Shown piece by piece: positions 24,109-36,371 of a stretch of 64,000 nucleotides of DNA (its first letter is position 1; every line of letters starts with the position of its first letter). Below the pieces are notes generated by a model that was not told the DNA's origin, searched no databases, and saw only the letters and a program-made list of their open reading frames with translations. Source of the stretch: Entonaema liquescens (Eukaryota > Ascomycota > Sordariomycetes > Xylariales > Xylariaceae); the NCBI GenBank assembly GCA_902805475.1, contig CADCSX010000001.1, forward strand, positions 1,984,001 to 2,048,000, written 5' to 3'. The position numbers and the translations under genes are program-made.

Positions 24109-25908
24109 TTACAACCACATAAGATTCCGCCCCTGTTGGCGGTTCTGCTGCCACAGCGGCCTATTCCCCATGCCGTTTCCCCTCGGAGGGCTTTGGCTTC
24201 CGCCGGGAGATGTCGCGCCCGAGCGCAGTGGGCCCCCGTCGGTAAGCGGCTGCCGGTCTTCCTCGAGCTCCTGGGTGCCGATCCCGGCGCTCATGTACGC
24301 GCGCGAAAAGTCGTCGATCTCGGACGGCGTCGGGCCTCTGCTAATGCTAGACTCGTACTCGGGGTCGCTGTCCTGTTCGTGCGGCGTTTCTTCTTCCGCT
24401 ACGGGCGTGAGCCCTGTTCCTACACCCATGGAGGGGACTAGGCGTATCGTTGGCGGATGGTATCTCAGAGGTTGTGTAAATCCACGGTTTGTTGGAGCCA
24501 TTCTCACTGGAGCCATCGCTGTTTGCGCTTGTGGTGGCGGTGGCGGTGGTGGTAGTGGTGGTGGCGGCTCTGGGACCGAGCGATATTGATGGCTATTATA
24601 TTGAGTCAGTGGCCTCCTATCTTCCTCTTCTTCTTGCCATGAGGGAAGAGGTGCGAATGCGGCGCCGTGGTTTGCCATTGGACTGTATAATATGTTAGCC
24701 AAATTCTTGGAATGTATTTCAGGACTCGATGCTCACCTAAAATAACCAGTCCTGGGCGGTGCGTCTGTTGGCAAGGGCCCAGGACCTTGGCGATTGTTGC
24801 CGCGCCGTTTCCGCAGGAAGAAGAGGGCTAATGCGACAATTATCGCTATTAGAATAGCAGCTCCACTGATAGAACCTCCAATGATAGCTCCCCTATTAGT
24901 TCCACTAGCTCCTGGTACTGCCGTAGGCGAGCTGGAATCGGTGGGTCCTTCTGCGCCGAATGAGGATGTTATGCTCGGCCAGGTATTTGTGCTCGTAGTT
25001 GATAGAGGAAATGTGGTGGACGAGGAAGAAGATGTAAGCAGAGATGAAGTTGAAGTTGACGTTGAGGATGTTGACGATGACGATGATAATGACAATGACG
25101 ATGGGGATGAAGATGTACGTGAAGATGAAGGCCAAGACGAGGGGTTCTTGGAGGGAGACCGTGATGATGAAGCCGAAGATTCAGAGGTAGGTGAAGGGTC
25201 TATTGTATCTGAGGATGCTGGTGGCGTTGGTGAGGCTGTATCAGATATATCAGACCCACTAGGGGGAGGATCTGGGTTAGGGTCGTCCGTCGCACTCGAC
25301 GGTTGCGACCCGATAGAAGTTGGTTCGGAAAGAATAGAGGGCAATGCCGTCAGCGACACTGCCGTCTCTTCGAACACCAAGCTTGTCATGCCATCGACAG
25401 ATGTTTCCACAGTGGTGCCTAGTGACGATGCAGTTCCGCAGCCAAACTGAAAATACCCTCCAGCAAACCGATTCCTGTAGCACACGTCCGATCCTTGGCA
25501 CGTATACACATAAGGATTAATTTCAGTTTGCAGGTCGCTGTTCCGGTCGACACAACCAGTAAATATACCCGTCGAACAACTTCCGCCGTCTGGGCAGCAG
25601 CCTACCACACCATGATCCTGTTCTAATACACAATGGGACCCTACCGAGCATGTCGCAGGTAGGTTTGGATCACCCCCGATAAAGCCGCATACCGTATTCT
25701 GTCCCTGCCTTCGTAACAAGTCGGAAAGTAAGACTGGAGCTTCCGTTGGCCGAGGAAAAGGGACAACATTCAACTCATGCAGCTCAACAGTTTTTGTCTG
25801 TCTGGGAAGCGCATGACCATTCGTCAACCCAAACGCCGCGCTGAAGAGGAGAGCAGCAGCAGCCGGCGGTAGGCGTAGAATGCCGGCGCTGGAAACTGAG
25901 CGAGCCAT
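24109..25908 (-). CDS. Single-pass cell-surface protein, Cys-rich ectodomain, Ser/Thr stalk, Pro-rich tail
   Basis: Exons 25908-24737 and 24682-24109 give 581 residues; the donor is GTGAGC and the acceptor TACAG. Residues 1-33 are a signal peptide (hydrophobic AAAALLFSAAFGL). Residues about 70-160 hold a cysteine-rich domain with 12 or so Cys (NTVCGFIGG, CSVGSHCVLE, GCCPDGGSC, CYRNRF). A long Ser/Thr/Pro stalk about 180-325 is suited to O-mannosylation. One transmembrane helix lies near 345-368 (GGSISGAAILIAIIVALALF) followed by the stop-transfer KRR. The cytoplasmic tail has a polyproline run, disordered charged sequence and several SP/TP sites. The overall plan resembles fungal wall-stress sensors (Mid2/Wsc type) but the Cys domain is not a canonical WSC domain, so a sensor role is inference. 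No frame damage. Confidence 0.8.
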
Positions 25909-28536
25909 GATTCAAATCCAGTGCCAGATAACCAGCCAGATTAGGATCGAAGGAGAGTACAAGAGATTTCAACCCAAATTGGCATCAAGATCAAGAAGGG
26001 GAACAAGAAGGATGGATGTCGATGAAAAGGGACTTTCTTTAAAGGAAAAGAGGCGAAGGCAATGTAGCAGCCAACTACTGCACATGCACGATCAGGGGTG
26101 TCACACAACAAGGCTGAGACCTGCTCAAGAGTGCTTCTTGTCTGCACGATCTAGAAATAGGTACCTATAGTGTGCTGTTGTCTGACAGCATCTAGTGGTT
26201 CCTATCCATAGCACAGGTGACATAAGTCTTGTAAGCTGTGCATGAAAAAGGTTCGACGAGAAATAGAAAAGAGTGTCGGTCCTAGTTATCTGATACTTAC
26301 TGAAGAAGATAGAAAATATTAAAACATTCTCTTGGACCTTTTGAAGAATGCCTATCAACGGTTATTGTGGCAGAGGCATTGCCACCGGCAGAATCAAGTT
26401 CCCTCTATGTTCGCTAACACAAGATATCAGCGATCGGCGCATCTATGGGAAAAAGCCAATCGGTCCCAGAGTTCTTTGCTACACGCCCGCGGGAACCTGG
26501 GCCCTGGCGCCAGGTGGTTTATGGGGAAGGCTATGACGAATCACAAAGTGTATATTCGCTAAAATAGCTTTTTATAGACATTTCTGACCAATTAAGGTAG
26601 ATGTGGTAAGATGTGGTAGAATGCGCACAGCCACGGGCGGGAAGACGATAAAAGAGCTCCAGGGGTGACAGACCAGTTAGGCATGCAGGGATATGTTAAA
26701 CCCTGCCCCTTCGACGACTTCGGTAAGAATCTTTTTTTGTGGTCTAGATTTGTTATATCAATGACATAGTCACTGTAACCCTGAGGGACGCAACCCCGGA
26801 TACTCGCCGTCGTCACACTTTCTATGTGATTAGAGCAGCTCGGTCTTCGATTCCGCGACCAAGAATATGGCATTTAGGACTAGTAATTCTGCGGCCTCGG
26901 TGTTTGTTTAGATCACAGAAAGTGAAACAAGGTGTACCTGTGATACCGGCCGAACGGTATCAGAGGTTGTTCCGGGCTGTTAACTATCGCCTACCTGCAT
27001 CTTGGTCTCCCGTGAAGAGTCAATTTGGCTATGAAAACCGAGGAAGTTCTGGGTGCCAGCTGGGGCAACCTAAATCATTCCGAATATTGTAGTAACCTTT
27101 CAGGTAACTTTATCTTGAGCCAACTACCCGGGCACAAGGTCCAGCATCTCCCAAGATACTAGACCGATCGTATTGAGCCACCCGGTATAATGCAGGTAGA
27201 TTGTAGGATGCATTTGTACCTGCATGGACTTAGCTGTGCTTAACAGCAATAGTATAGCAGAAGACGGGAATGCCTCGATAAATGGCATCAAGTTACTGGC
27301 AGCGAGAATCGGTGTGCTCAAACCAGACCGCGTACTTCGCGATGCGTGTACTTTGGAGTGGAACATGCGATGCCCCGAGCCTATCGGGAACCCACGCAAT
27401 GACCTAGCTACCGTACTATATGCCATGCGTAGATGGCGGCTATTACAACGTTTTGTTGACCATCTGCATAGCTAAACGCCGCTACTTGCGAACTTTGAGC
27501 ATAGTGTGGTACAGCAACGTGGAGCGAAAATCCAGTGGACCCCTTTGCGGATGTCCATTGGAGAAGAATCAACGTCAACCGTACTCGTGATCGCAAGTGA
27601 CAGCTAAGTCGATCAATTATCCGATTAGACGATAATCTAGATGGGCGTTAGACAAGACAAGACAAGACCCGCAGACTGACGCTACTATGAAATAAGCGGT
27701 GATGGGATAATGGATACGAAGAATTCCGAATCTAGCGTCTTAACCATTGGCCATCCGTAAACGAAATCTATGAGGGGATGCAGGCATTTTCTATTTGGTA
27801 AAATACCTAGTTGATATTACAACTTGGAAGAATGTTATTCGTTAGTCGAGAGGCGAAAATTCTAGCTGAAGTAGAGTTGTCGCCTTCTATTACGAGTTAC
27901 TCACGAAAGATGTTAAATGTTGTAGTGTTAAGTGGTGGGCAAACTTCCAAGGTTGGCTGCGGACAATACTAAATAACCTGAAGATTCATGATTCCGGGAA
28001 CCGAGATGTACATAGCACAGCCATAGAACGATAGGCTAATCGTGGCGGGTGTGGCAACAAGCCTAGGTCTACCTAGGTACTTACTAAAAAAGAAACCAGA
28101 TGCTCAGTGAGTGAGGTAACCCTGCAGCAGACATGCATATTTAATTCAACCAACGATATTTCACCTGACCACCAGGTGCCATGTTTAGCTTAAGGGTCTT
28201 CATGACGATATCAAGTTTTGCGGGGGGGTTTTGAAAGTTGCTAACTTTTAGCTACAGGTTGACCCCATCGTGAAAGTGCTAATCTACCCTTCTAGGTAGG
28301 TGATGAGATACTAGACAAGCCAGGTATGATGAAGGAATCGGGCACGGGCCGTTAATGTCTTTAATCCCACAGTTAGGTATTCGGTATCCAGTTCTAACCT
28401 CCGCATTTCGTCTTTCACGTTCATACTCTCCCTCAACACATTGATTTTATTTGAACTTAATACAAAGCCAATTCATAAAACAATGATCTTCTAAAGTTTA
28501 TACGCGTGATAACGTCGACCTAAGCATCTGATCAGG
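25909..28536. other. Intergenic, no gene seen
   Basis: About 2.6 kb upstream of both the minus-strand surface-protein gene and the plus-strand yvc1 gene. Short frames exist (for example 26348-26536 and 27224-27475) but none is recognisable. A tRNA-like half sequence on the minus strand (about 27765-27721) is noted under rejected items. TACCTAGGTA-type words occur at 28061-28080 and 28294. Confidence 0.55.
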
Positions 28537-31024
28537 ATGCCAATTCGCGTCAAGTCGCGTCACTTACCGACCCCGGATCGTGCTTTGTCGCCTGTCTCCG
28601 CCCCCACAGAAGTCCCCCTCCCTGATATCGCACACGAAGATGCTTTCCGCGATGTCGTGAAGAAACTTTCTATGTAGGATAGTTCTGCTCGGCATCTCAC
28701 TTTAAACTTGCACTAATTAATATTAAAGATATGTTACCGGAGTGGTCTATTTGCCAAGCACCTTCGAACAACTAAGAACCACATCGGCCGGTGATGATCT
28801 ACACATCCTTGTTGACCATCTTAGCACCCGTGTCACTAATCCCGCAATCGTGAACGCTTTACTGTGAGATGCTTCATTAATATCATTTTAAATCGTCGTG
28901 TTCAGACCTATTTCCTTACTCGATTGCTCAATTCTTGCTTGCCAAGCCTTCACAGCGGTATTGTAATGTAACAATACAAATTTTTGAACAAACGAGCTAG
29001 TTAATTTGTGGATCGTGAAACTGTTACTGATAATAATATAGGGCATTGAGATGGCATTACGGTTCGATAAGCGATGGCCGAGGTGTCAGCGAGGCTCGTG
29101 CAAATGCTTGCGAGATCGTTGCTTGGCGGTTCTTAACTCGTCTATCGGAACGAGAAGCTGTTGAATTTTGTCTCTACGAAATTCCAGATAGCAGTCAAAA
29201 GATGTACCTCCCGCCGAAGAGCCTGCAGATGGTGGGGAGAGCAATGAGCGTGCTGCTCTACTACATCGTCCTTCTAGATCTCCCTCGCCAGATCGCCGCT
29301 CTGAAGGTAACCGCTTTGGATCAGCAAGAAGGAGCCAATTGTTTCAATCTATCTCGAAATTGACCATAAGCCGACATACAAGTGAGGCCGAAGAGTTACA
29401 AGATGACCCCACCGAACCATTTACAAATCTCAATGCCCTAGAAATAGCGGCTATTGCTGATGCGAAGAGATTCCTTAGCCAGCACGTAGTACAAAAAATC
29501 ATTACGGGTATCTGGAATGGCGAGATCATCTTCTGGGATCGTCTTTCAGTCCATTCGGCGAAGAAACCTCGATTTTATAATCCAAGCACAGCTGACCCTT
29601 TTTCACGTCTTCGGGTACCCAAATACCTCAAAGCTTACGAGGTTGCCTTCTTCGTCGGGTTCTTAATGCTTTACTACAGTGTGTTGATCGAGCAGAATCG
29701 TTACGCGATTACGCCGCTAGAGATATTACTTTACGTCTGGTTTGCCGCATTCTTTTATGATGAGATTAGCGAATATCTTGACGCCGGGTCGATTTTCTAC
29801 GCTGCGGATGTTTGGAATTTATTTGATATGATCATGATTGCCATCGGTATTGTCTTTGCAGTTTTGAGTAAGCACTTTTTATAACCTTTTATTTGGGTAT
29901 GGGTAGGTACAGGCTAATCTTTGGTGATAGGATTTGTTGGCTTATATAGGGCTGATTATACTCTTGTGGATATTGGGTTTGACGTCTTATCACTGGAGGC
30001 CTTGTTCATGGTACCCAGGGTCTGCTCAATATTCAGCTTATCCCCATACTGGGGTACTCTCATTCCTTGCCTCAAAGAAATGGGCAAGGACTTTTTGAAA
30101 TTCATGGTTTTGGTAGTCGTTGTATATGTCGGGTTCTTGACGACGTTTTCCCTTGTCGGAAGAGAAGCGTTTTCATTTTCGCATATGGCCATGATCGTAA
30201 CCAAGATTTTTTTTGGATCCAGTTACGTTGGGTTTGACATTATGGAAGAGATTGACCCAATCTTCGGTATTCCCCCCTTTTCCGATGAACGGGAACATCT
30301 CTTCTAATACCCTCTTCTAGGACCTCCTCTTATGTTGATCTTCGTAACACTGAGTTCGATATTGCTCATGGGCTCCCTAACAGGTATGCTCAGCAATAGT
30401 TTCTCAAGAGTGATTACCCACGCTCGGGAAGAGTATCTATATGTCTACAGCGTATACGTACTTGAGGCATCAACTAGCAATAGGCTCACACATTTCTACC
30501 GTGAGTATTGCATTGTCATCCACCTACACCCATTATACTAACTTCAACTATAAGCGCCATTCAATCTCATTGCGCTAGGAATATTTAGGCCGTTACGTTT
30601 ATTCCTACCCTCTGACGATAAGTTCCGGCAAGCACGCATTCTACTTCTCCGAGCAACCCACGCACCAATCGTCGGAGCCATCCAGGTTTATGAGTGGTTC
30701 ACCAACAAGGTCAATCCCGACGGTTTTGACAACTTCCGAGGTCCACGACAGAATTCTTTCAAACGACATTCCGCACCACCCCCTGATCGACCAGATAGTA
30801 GACCACAATCGGGATACCGACCGCGTATGCCGACACCACGCGCTACTAGTGCAGAAGTAATCCATAAGCCAAGGGCTCGGCCACGAGTTCCCGAGGATTA
30901 TGCAGGAGAAGCACCGAGCGACGTTGAGGTGCGAATCTCAGAGTTGACGGCGAAGATTGATCGGCTTACGGCCTTGGTCGTTGCATTACAGTCTGGTGCC
31001 GGTATCGAAACTGTCAGAACTTGA
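28537..31024 (+). CDS. yvc1: Yvc1-type vacuolar TRP cation channel (one frameshift in this assembly)
   Basis: Fungal Yvc1 is a vacuolar-membrane TRP channel that releases Ca2+ on osmotic or mechanical stimulus. Exons: 28537-28673, 28729-28863, 29042-29867, 29931-30266, 30321-30500, 30555-31024; about 694 residues. The N-terminal cytosolic part (IVAWRFLTRLSEREAVEFCL) leads to a disordered linker, then NALEIAAIADAKRFLSQHVV and a membrane domain. TM segments include VAFFVGFLMLYYSVLIEQN, ILLYVWFAAFFY, FDMIMIAIGIVF, FMVLVVVVYVGFLTTFSLV and LIFVTLSSILLMGSLTGMLS. The post-TM motif THAREEYLYVYSVYVLE is typical. A C-terminal coiled segment ends the protein (VRISELTAKIDRL). The frame slips at AAAA 29197-29200: IPDSSQ continues into KDVPPAEE only with one more A. 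Flanking frames are intact, which points to a sequence error. Confidence 0.9.
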
Positions 31025-31647
31025 GAAGAGTTTATGATATATGCATTCCGCACAGGAAATGCTGTTAAGGAACCCTTCCTAGAGGGTTATAATCACCACA
31101 ATATGAGCATACCCGTACAGAATGCGTATCTGTTCTGTGCTTTATGTAACATATAGATGTTTTCGCATCACTAGCCAGTATCATTAGGTACCCAGTTTAA
31201 TAGGGCTTACTTTTGCATGTACCATAAGTATTCCATCGAAAATGAGCATAATACGATGTATCGACTTGCTGTATATTTACAAGAATAGCTTAACCGCTTG
31301 ACTTAACTAGCTATAAATTATTCCCTACCTAAGATATAGCAGAACTATAATGAGAGTATTCGAACCCCTTATACTAAAATGAGTGGGTCTTCACGCCCTT
31401 TACTGGACTTCATAACCACATCGTCATCCCCACACTCTTAATAGGCAGCTTATTAGTGCGTCCAACCTATAAGACTCACCAGTTCTTCCGAAAGCGGCAA
31501 TTCATCTCAATCCTGACTCAGCTCATCGAAGTCAAATTTATCATATAAGCATTTATGCCCGACTTTAGTATCCGTAATAGGATAGAGGCTGATTGCCAAT
31601 TATCATCCAAGGGTTGAGTATTGAATAACTGCGTTAGGTAGTTAAAC
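31025..31647. other. Intergenic, no gene seen
   Basis: About 620 bp, AT-rich, between yvc1 and the PhzF-like gene, both on the plus strand. No coding sequence or obvious structured RNA is seen. Confidence 0.6.
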
Positions 31648-32598
31648 ATGGATCTTCAATTCGTCACTCTCGACGTCTTCACGTCCAACCGGCTCCAGGG
31701 CAATCCCCTAGCCGTAGTCACAGTCCCGGCGGCGCTCAAGGACAAGCTGACGCAAGCTACGAAGCAGAAGATTGCGCAAGAGTTCAATCTCTCCGAGACG
31801 GTATTCTTTCACGAAGCTTCAGAGTCGGATACTGAGAACCAAGAGCGCAATATCGACATCTTCACTATCGAGAGGGAAATCCCGTTCGCGGGCCACCCGA
31901 CTATCGGCACTGCCGTCCTGGTCAAATACCACCTCCACCCCCACGTGCAGACTCTCGTCACGAAAGCCGGCCCCATCGGCCTGTTTCCCCAGCGCGAGAA
32001 CCAGGTCCGCGCTAGGATCCCGCACGACGTGCACCTGCACGCGCGCACGCTCGGCGACGTGCTCGGCAGCGCCACAAGCGGAGCGGGTCTCGCGCCCGAC
32101 GCGCAGATCCGCGCGGCGGAGCTCGCGGCCCCCGTGTTCAGCGTCGTCAAGGGGATGACGTTCGTGCTGGTGAAACTGCCCTCGCTCGAACTCCTCGCCA
32201 AGGTGAATACCGCGTGCAGGCTCGACTTCGACAATCTGCCGACGCCGTTGCTGGACGAGGGCCCGTGGGGGGATAGTTTTGTGTGCAGGTACTACTACGT
32301 GGATACTGGACGCGAGGAACATGGCGCGAGGGCGATCCGCGCGCGCATGGTGGAGATGGGGTTCGAGGACCCGGCGACGGGGAGCGCGGCGTCCGCGCTG
32401 GCGGCGTATCTTACGCTGTATGAGGTGGGGATGGGTTGTGCGTTTAGGGTTACGCAGGGCGTGGAGATGGGGAGGAAGAGTGATATAGGGGTTGAGACTG
32501 TGACTACCAGCATACGTAAGGAGAGCGGTGATGGAAGTGTTAATATGGTGAGTTTGTGGTTGAGTGGGACGGCGGTGGTCGTGTTGAAGGGAGTTTGA
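31648..32598 (+). CDS. PhzF-family (phenazine biosynthesis-like) isomerase/epimerase fold protein
   Basis: A single-exon gene of 316 residues with the double hot-dog-like PhzF/diaminopimelate-epimerase fold. Family marks: DLQFVTLDVFTSNRLQGNPL at the N-terminus, the loop with the catalytic Glu (EFNLSETVFF), FAGHPTIGTAVL, and the second-half signature MGFEDPATGSAASALAAYL. Bacterial PhzF isomerises a phenazine precursor; eukaryotic members act on undefined small metabolites, so the substrate cannot be named. The second half (32000-32400) is notably GC-rich with many C/G-ending codons, more so than its neighbours, a base-composition shift within one gene. It faces a cytochrome P450 gene tail to tail, which might hint at shared small-molecule metabolism, but two genes do not make a cluster. 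Confidence 0.9.
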   Translation: MDLQFVTLDVFTSNRLQGNPLAVVTVPAALKDKLTQATKQKIAQEFNLSETVFFHEASESDTENQERNIDIFTIEREIPFAGHPTIGTAVLVKYHLHPHVQTLVTKAGPIGLFPQRENQVRARIPHDVHLHARTLGDVLGSATSGAGLAPDAQIRAAELAAPVFSVVKGMTFVLVKLPSLELLAKVNTACRLDFDNLPTPLLDEGPWGDSFVCRYYYVDTGREEHGARAIRARMVEMGFEDPATGSAASALAAYLTLYEVGMGCAFRVTQGVEMGRKSDIGVETVTTSIRKESGDGSVNMVSLWLSGTAVVVLKGV

Positions 32599-33016
32599 CG
32601 GTTGATGTTTGATGGCTAGAGGTGATGTGTCAGTACTAACTCGTTATAAGCACCAAATAGACTTTAAGTTGCTTATTAGTTAAAGAAACAATTTTGTTAT
32701 CTCGCGAGGAAATTTAACTGAATTATTGGAACTTGCGGATATACATACTGGAAGTATCCTTTGTCCTAGTTAGATGTATTGTCAAGAAAAAGATTTATAG
32801 TCACCAATAAACGCCGTAAATAAAACTATAGGCAGGTATCTAAATGCTTCTAATGCTCGACTATGGGGTATAATGATTGTCTTCCTAACATCAATTGGGT
32901 ATAATATTCCACAACTCTTCGACGTATTATATGTTGAAAGATATAGCCCTCAACTCTATAGCAGAAATTGTCACATCACACTCCACTCAGTCTAGTCTTG
33001 TCTTCTTCAAGTTTCT
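32599..33016. other. Convergent intergenic spacer
   Basis: About 420 bp of AT-rich 3' flanking DNA between the PhzF-like and P450 genes. No further feature is seen. Confidence 0.6.
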
Positions 33017-34750
33017 TCACTCTTTCGTAATCTCCCTTTTCGTGACTCGCATCTTCATCTCCGACATGAGGAAGAATCCGGAATTCACAATCTCGACGGG
33101 GTTCTGCGGAGTGACGATGGAGAAGTCGAAGCGTCGAAGTAACTATTACAAATTCGGTTAGCATTGTGACAAAGAGTAGTTACAGGACATCAGAACATAC
33201 CTCAACAAACACCTTGTTAAGTTCCATCTGGGCAATCGTCCGGCCGAGACATTTATACCGTCCTGCTCCCCACAGGGTCTCCAGGACTTCCGTCATCATC
33301 TCGAACGTATGCTCGTCTGCCTCAATCCACCTCTCAGGGCGGAAGACATCCGCGTCATCGCCCCAGTACTTCTTCGCTCGCATGATGCCCAAGACATTGT
33401 GGCCGACCTCAGTGCCCTCCGGGACAAAATAGCCGTCAATCATATCTCCTCCCTTGGGTACCTTTTTAAAGAAGGTGGCCGTGACGACGGGAAACGTGCG
33501 TAGACCTTCCTTGATAACAGCTTGTAAGTACGGTAGCCTTCGGGATTCGCTGTCTTTGATAGGCGAACTGATGTTTCCTTTCGCGATTGCGTCGTCTATC
33601 TCGGCCTTGAGCTTATCGTATGCCACGGGGTTAGCGACGAGGAGCAGAAGAGTCATACGGATTCCCGTCGCGGTTGAGTCTGTTCCAGCAACACTATTAT
33701 GAAATTGTTAGTTTAAATAGTCTTCAGGCATTGTTATCGAAGGCTAAGGACTTACACTTGCAGCATCAACTCATTAGTGGCTTCTTCCTGAGTAACGTCG
33801 TGCTCAAGAAAGGAGCCAAGCATATCTCTTCGCCGGTCTTCACCGTCGGCAAAACTCTTTTCAACTGCGGCTTGCGCCAACCTAGCTCAGGGGTTAGTTT
33901 AAGTATCCTATGCGGTTCTGGGCATTATATTTTAACTTACGCCATGTACTTGCCAACGCCATCTTCGTCCTGAGTCGACGGATAGATCTTGTTGAAGGGG
34001 GGCTTGAAAAAGATCTTTGTCAACCAGTGAAAGTTTGCGATCACGATGGCGGTATTGAAGAAGTTTTCGTTCCACTTCATGAACTTGTGCACGTCTTCTC
34101 CTTCATCCAGACACCCGAATGGCTTGCCGTACGATAGATCACCTACGCAGTCCATCGAGAAGCAGAATGTCACTTTTGTCAAGTCCAATGGTCGGTACTC
34201 GGTGGAAGTTGAAATAAATTTGCGCTCGATCAGATCCACTAAGCGCACACACTGGTCAGTAATGCAAGTTTCCACATGCTCGTTACCTCCGTAGCCCGGT
34301 CCTAAATGTGTCCGGCGGCGTGTGTGTTCATGGTCGTTGATAAGCGAGAAAGAGTTGTCTTGAGTAGGATTGAACCTGAACGTTTGGTAAAATGGAGCTC
34401 TTGTATAAGCTGACTTAGAATGGGCCATTCGACGAATAACATCAACATCAGTAGTCATGAGCTGGTTTGGGCCGATCCGGAAGAGATCACCTGCAGCTGT
34501 TAACAAAAACATAGGAGTGATGGAGAAGGGCTGTCTCCTTAACAGTGTTAAGCAACATACCATATTGATCTCCAAGCTTTCTCAATTCAAGATACCATTT
34601 TCCTTTAATCTGTGTCGTAATTTGCCAGGCTTTAGTAGAACAGATCCAGAATGGCCCTGGAATATGTCGAAGCCGATACCAGTTCCAGAGTATGTGAGAG
34701 AGACATGCCGCCAGAAGACAGGTCAGAGTCAGGTATGTTATCGAAGACAT
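33017..34750 (-). CDS. Cytochrome P450 monooxygenase
   Basis: Exons 34750-34561, 34490-33941, 33881-33756, 33693-33201 and 33142-33017 join without a break to 494 residues, a normal P450 length. An N-terminal membrane anchor (YLTLTCLLAACLSHILWNWY) is followed by the Pro-rich hinge IPGPFW. Hallmarks: RTHLGPGYGG, the helix-I oxygen-binding motif AGTDST, the ExxR motif in KEGLRTFP, PERW, and the heme loop LWGAGRYKCLG with the cysteine ligand. The heme loop has Trp-Gly-Ala where most members have Phe-Gly-x-Gly. The closest impression is of the pisatin-demethylase/benzoate-hydroxylase-like group of ascomycete P450s, acting in the ER with a reductase; the substrate is unknown. There is no backbone synthase nearby, so secondary metabolism or detoxification are both possible. 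Confidence 0.92.
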
Positions 34751-36050
34751 AATTGAAAATCTTGTATGCTGCAGTAAATGTTTGAGTTTAGGGGTATATG
34801 TCAGACATCCGTTACACTAAAAGCGTTATTGAAAAGCTAGACATGTCTCGAAGGCAAGCAGGAAGCTACTTCATATATAAGATCCATCACGAAGTGGAAC
34901 AAATGAAAGGTAATGAGGCAACCCGGAGGTTCCGCAACGAGTTCTAGCCTAACAGTAGAATAGAGTGGCTACATACTGAATGTATACTTTATTCTAGACG
35001 TCGTGTATGGAAAACTGACAGAAGTCTTGTTAGCATTCAAAAAGCTGTAGTTGGCACAACAGCTCGAGAGGTAAGGGGAACCCCGTCACGGCATGCGAGC
35101 TGATGGTCTGGATACTCGACTAGGCGGTTACTCAAGTTCTTGAACTACCAAATAGCTCTATTCTAATCGCAACTGTCGTTTCAAAATCTGTAGCTCGCTA
35201 GGGCTGAGACAACGAGAATAGTTAAGATAGTAGTATACGGGGCGGTGTGCGCAGCACTTCAAGCCTCCATAGCTTACTGCATAATATCCCACCAGATACC
35301 ATTTTTACGTAGACACGAAGGCTGTTTTCGTGTATTTACTGCCCCATAGAAGGAAGAGCTACTGGCCAAGTGCCCTCACAGACAAGCAAAGGACGTGGTT
35401 CACCTAGGTAGCACATAACCGTCCATTGCGCGTCTCTTGATCTGGCGGAATCGGGGCAGGGGTTGAAAGTGTTTAAAAGGGTACAACATGGAGGTATAAT
35501 ATAGCCAAGTCATGAGGAGGCTTTGATGTCACCTCCGTACTGAGCCTTAGGTTGCTATGATGGGGGCCACTCTAAGTCCTCGAGTGTTGTGTATCCATAC
35601 TGGGTACTTGGGTACGTCTTTTATTGGCAATTACAGGATTGATCATCTCTGATAAGTCCTAAAATTATAGTCTCTTATATTTACTTTAAACCCAACTTAA
35701 CAAGCTTGTCGATAGAGTCGGTAATTTGAGTAGATTGTTAGTACCAATAGACTTCCTTATTTTATTTTTATAATTTCTGTAAGAAAGCTGATTTTATCTC
35801 TTATGGCGGACTCCCTAGAACGAGCGGGACCACTTATCTTCTCAAGTAGTCATGTATATTTGCTGACGTTTGAAAGAAAAGGAGGTGTGATAAGATTATG
35901 TAGTGTAAAGTCTTGTGTATGGGTCAGTATAGAAATCATATATACTTGGCAAGGTTCAAGGATATTTAAAGAGACACGGACTCAACCTTCTACGGATGTA
36001 TCTCGTTACACTACACATGGCCTCTTACACACTGCTCTAACATGCACAAG

Positions 36051-36073
36051 CCTCGTGGTTCGGTGCCACGAGG
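36051..36073. repeat. Inverted repeat CCTCGTGG / CCACGAGG
   Basis: Perfect 8-bp arms with a 7-base loop (TTCGGTG), seen directly. It could fold as a stem-loop. There is no U-run after it and the nearest gene is far away. Confidence 0.9.
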
Positions 36074-36349
36074 TGGGATTGGCTTGGGGAAGCCGTCGAT
36101 AGGAGCGTTCGGCTTTGACACAAGGCAACCACATCCCGAAGTCACATCTCTCAGGGCTTTACGATGTATGGTATTACTTTCAGCATAGTGACTACTATAC
36201 ACTTATATTCAAACTGTAGGACTTGGTGGGGGCCAACTGGAACGTAGTATGGCCGTCTTTTTATATAGTTAAGGCAACCGTCCATCTAGGTGCATGGTTA
36301 AAACTGTCGGGATCGGGTTTTCTATCAGCATTCATAGAGTGTTCGCTTG

Positions 36350-36371
36350 TCTCCGAAGTTCTCTTCGGAGA
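36350..36371. repeat. Inverted repeat TCTCCGAAG / CTTCGGAGA
   Basis: Perfect 9-bp arms with a 4-base loop (TTCT), seen directly. Lies about 280 bp from the previous hairpin. Confidence 0.9.

Noticed and set aside
27721..27766. Minus-strand stretch like the 5' half of a tRNA (GGCCAATGGTTAAGACGC)
   Set aside because: The D-arm looks tRNA-like, but the anticodon stem does not pair and no T-arm (GGTTCRANTCC) follows, so at most it is a decayed tRNA fragment.
31648..34750. Secondary-metabolite gene cluster
   Set aside because: There is no polyketide synthase, peptide synthetase, terpene cyclase, transporter or pathway regulator nearby; only a PhzF-like protein and one P450.
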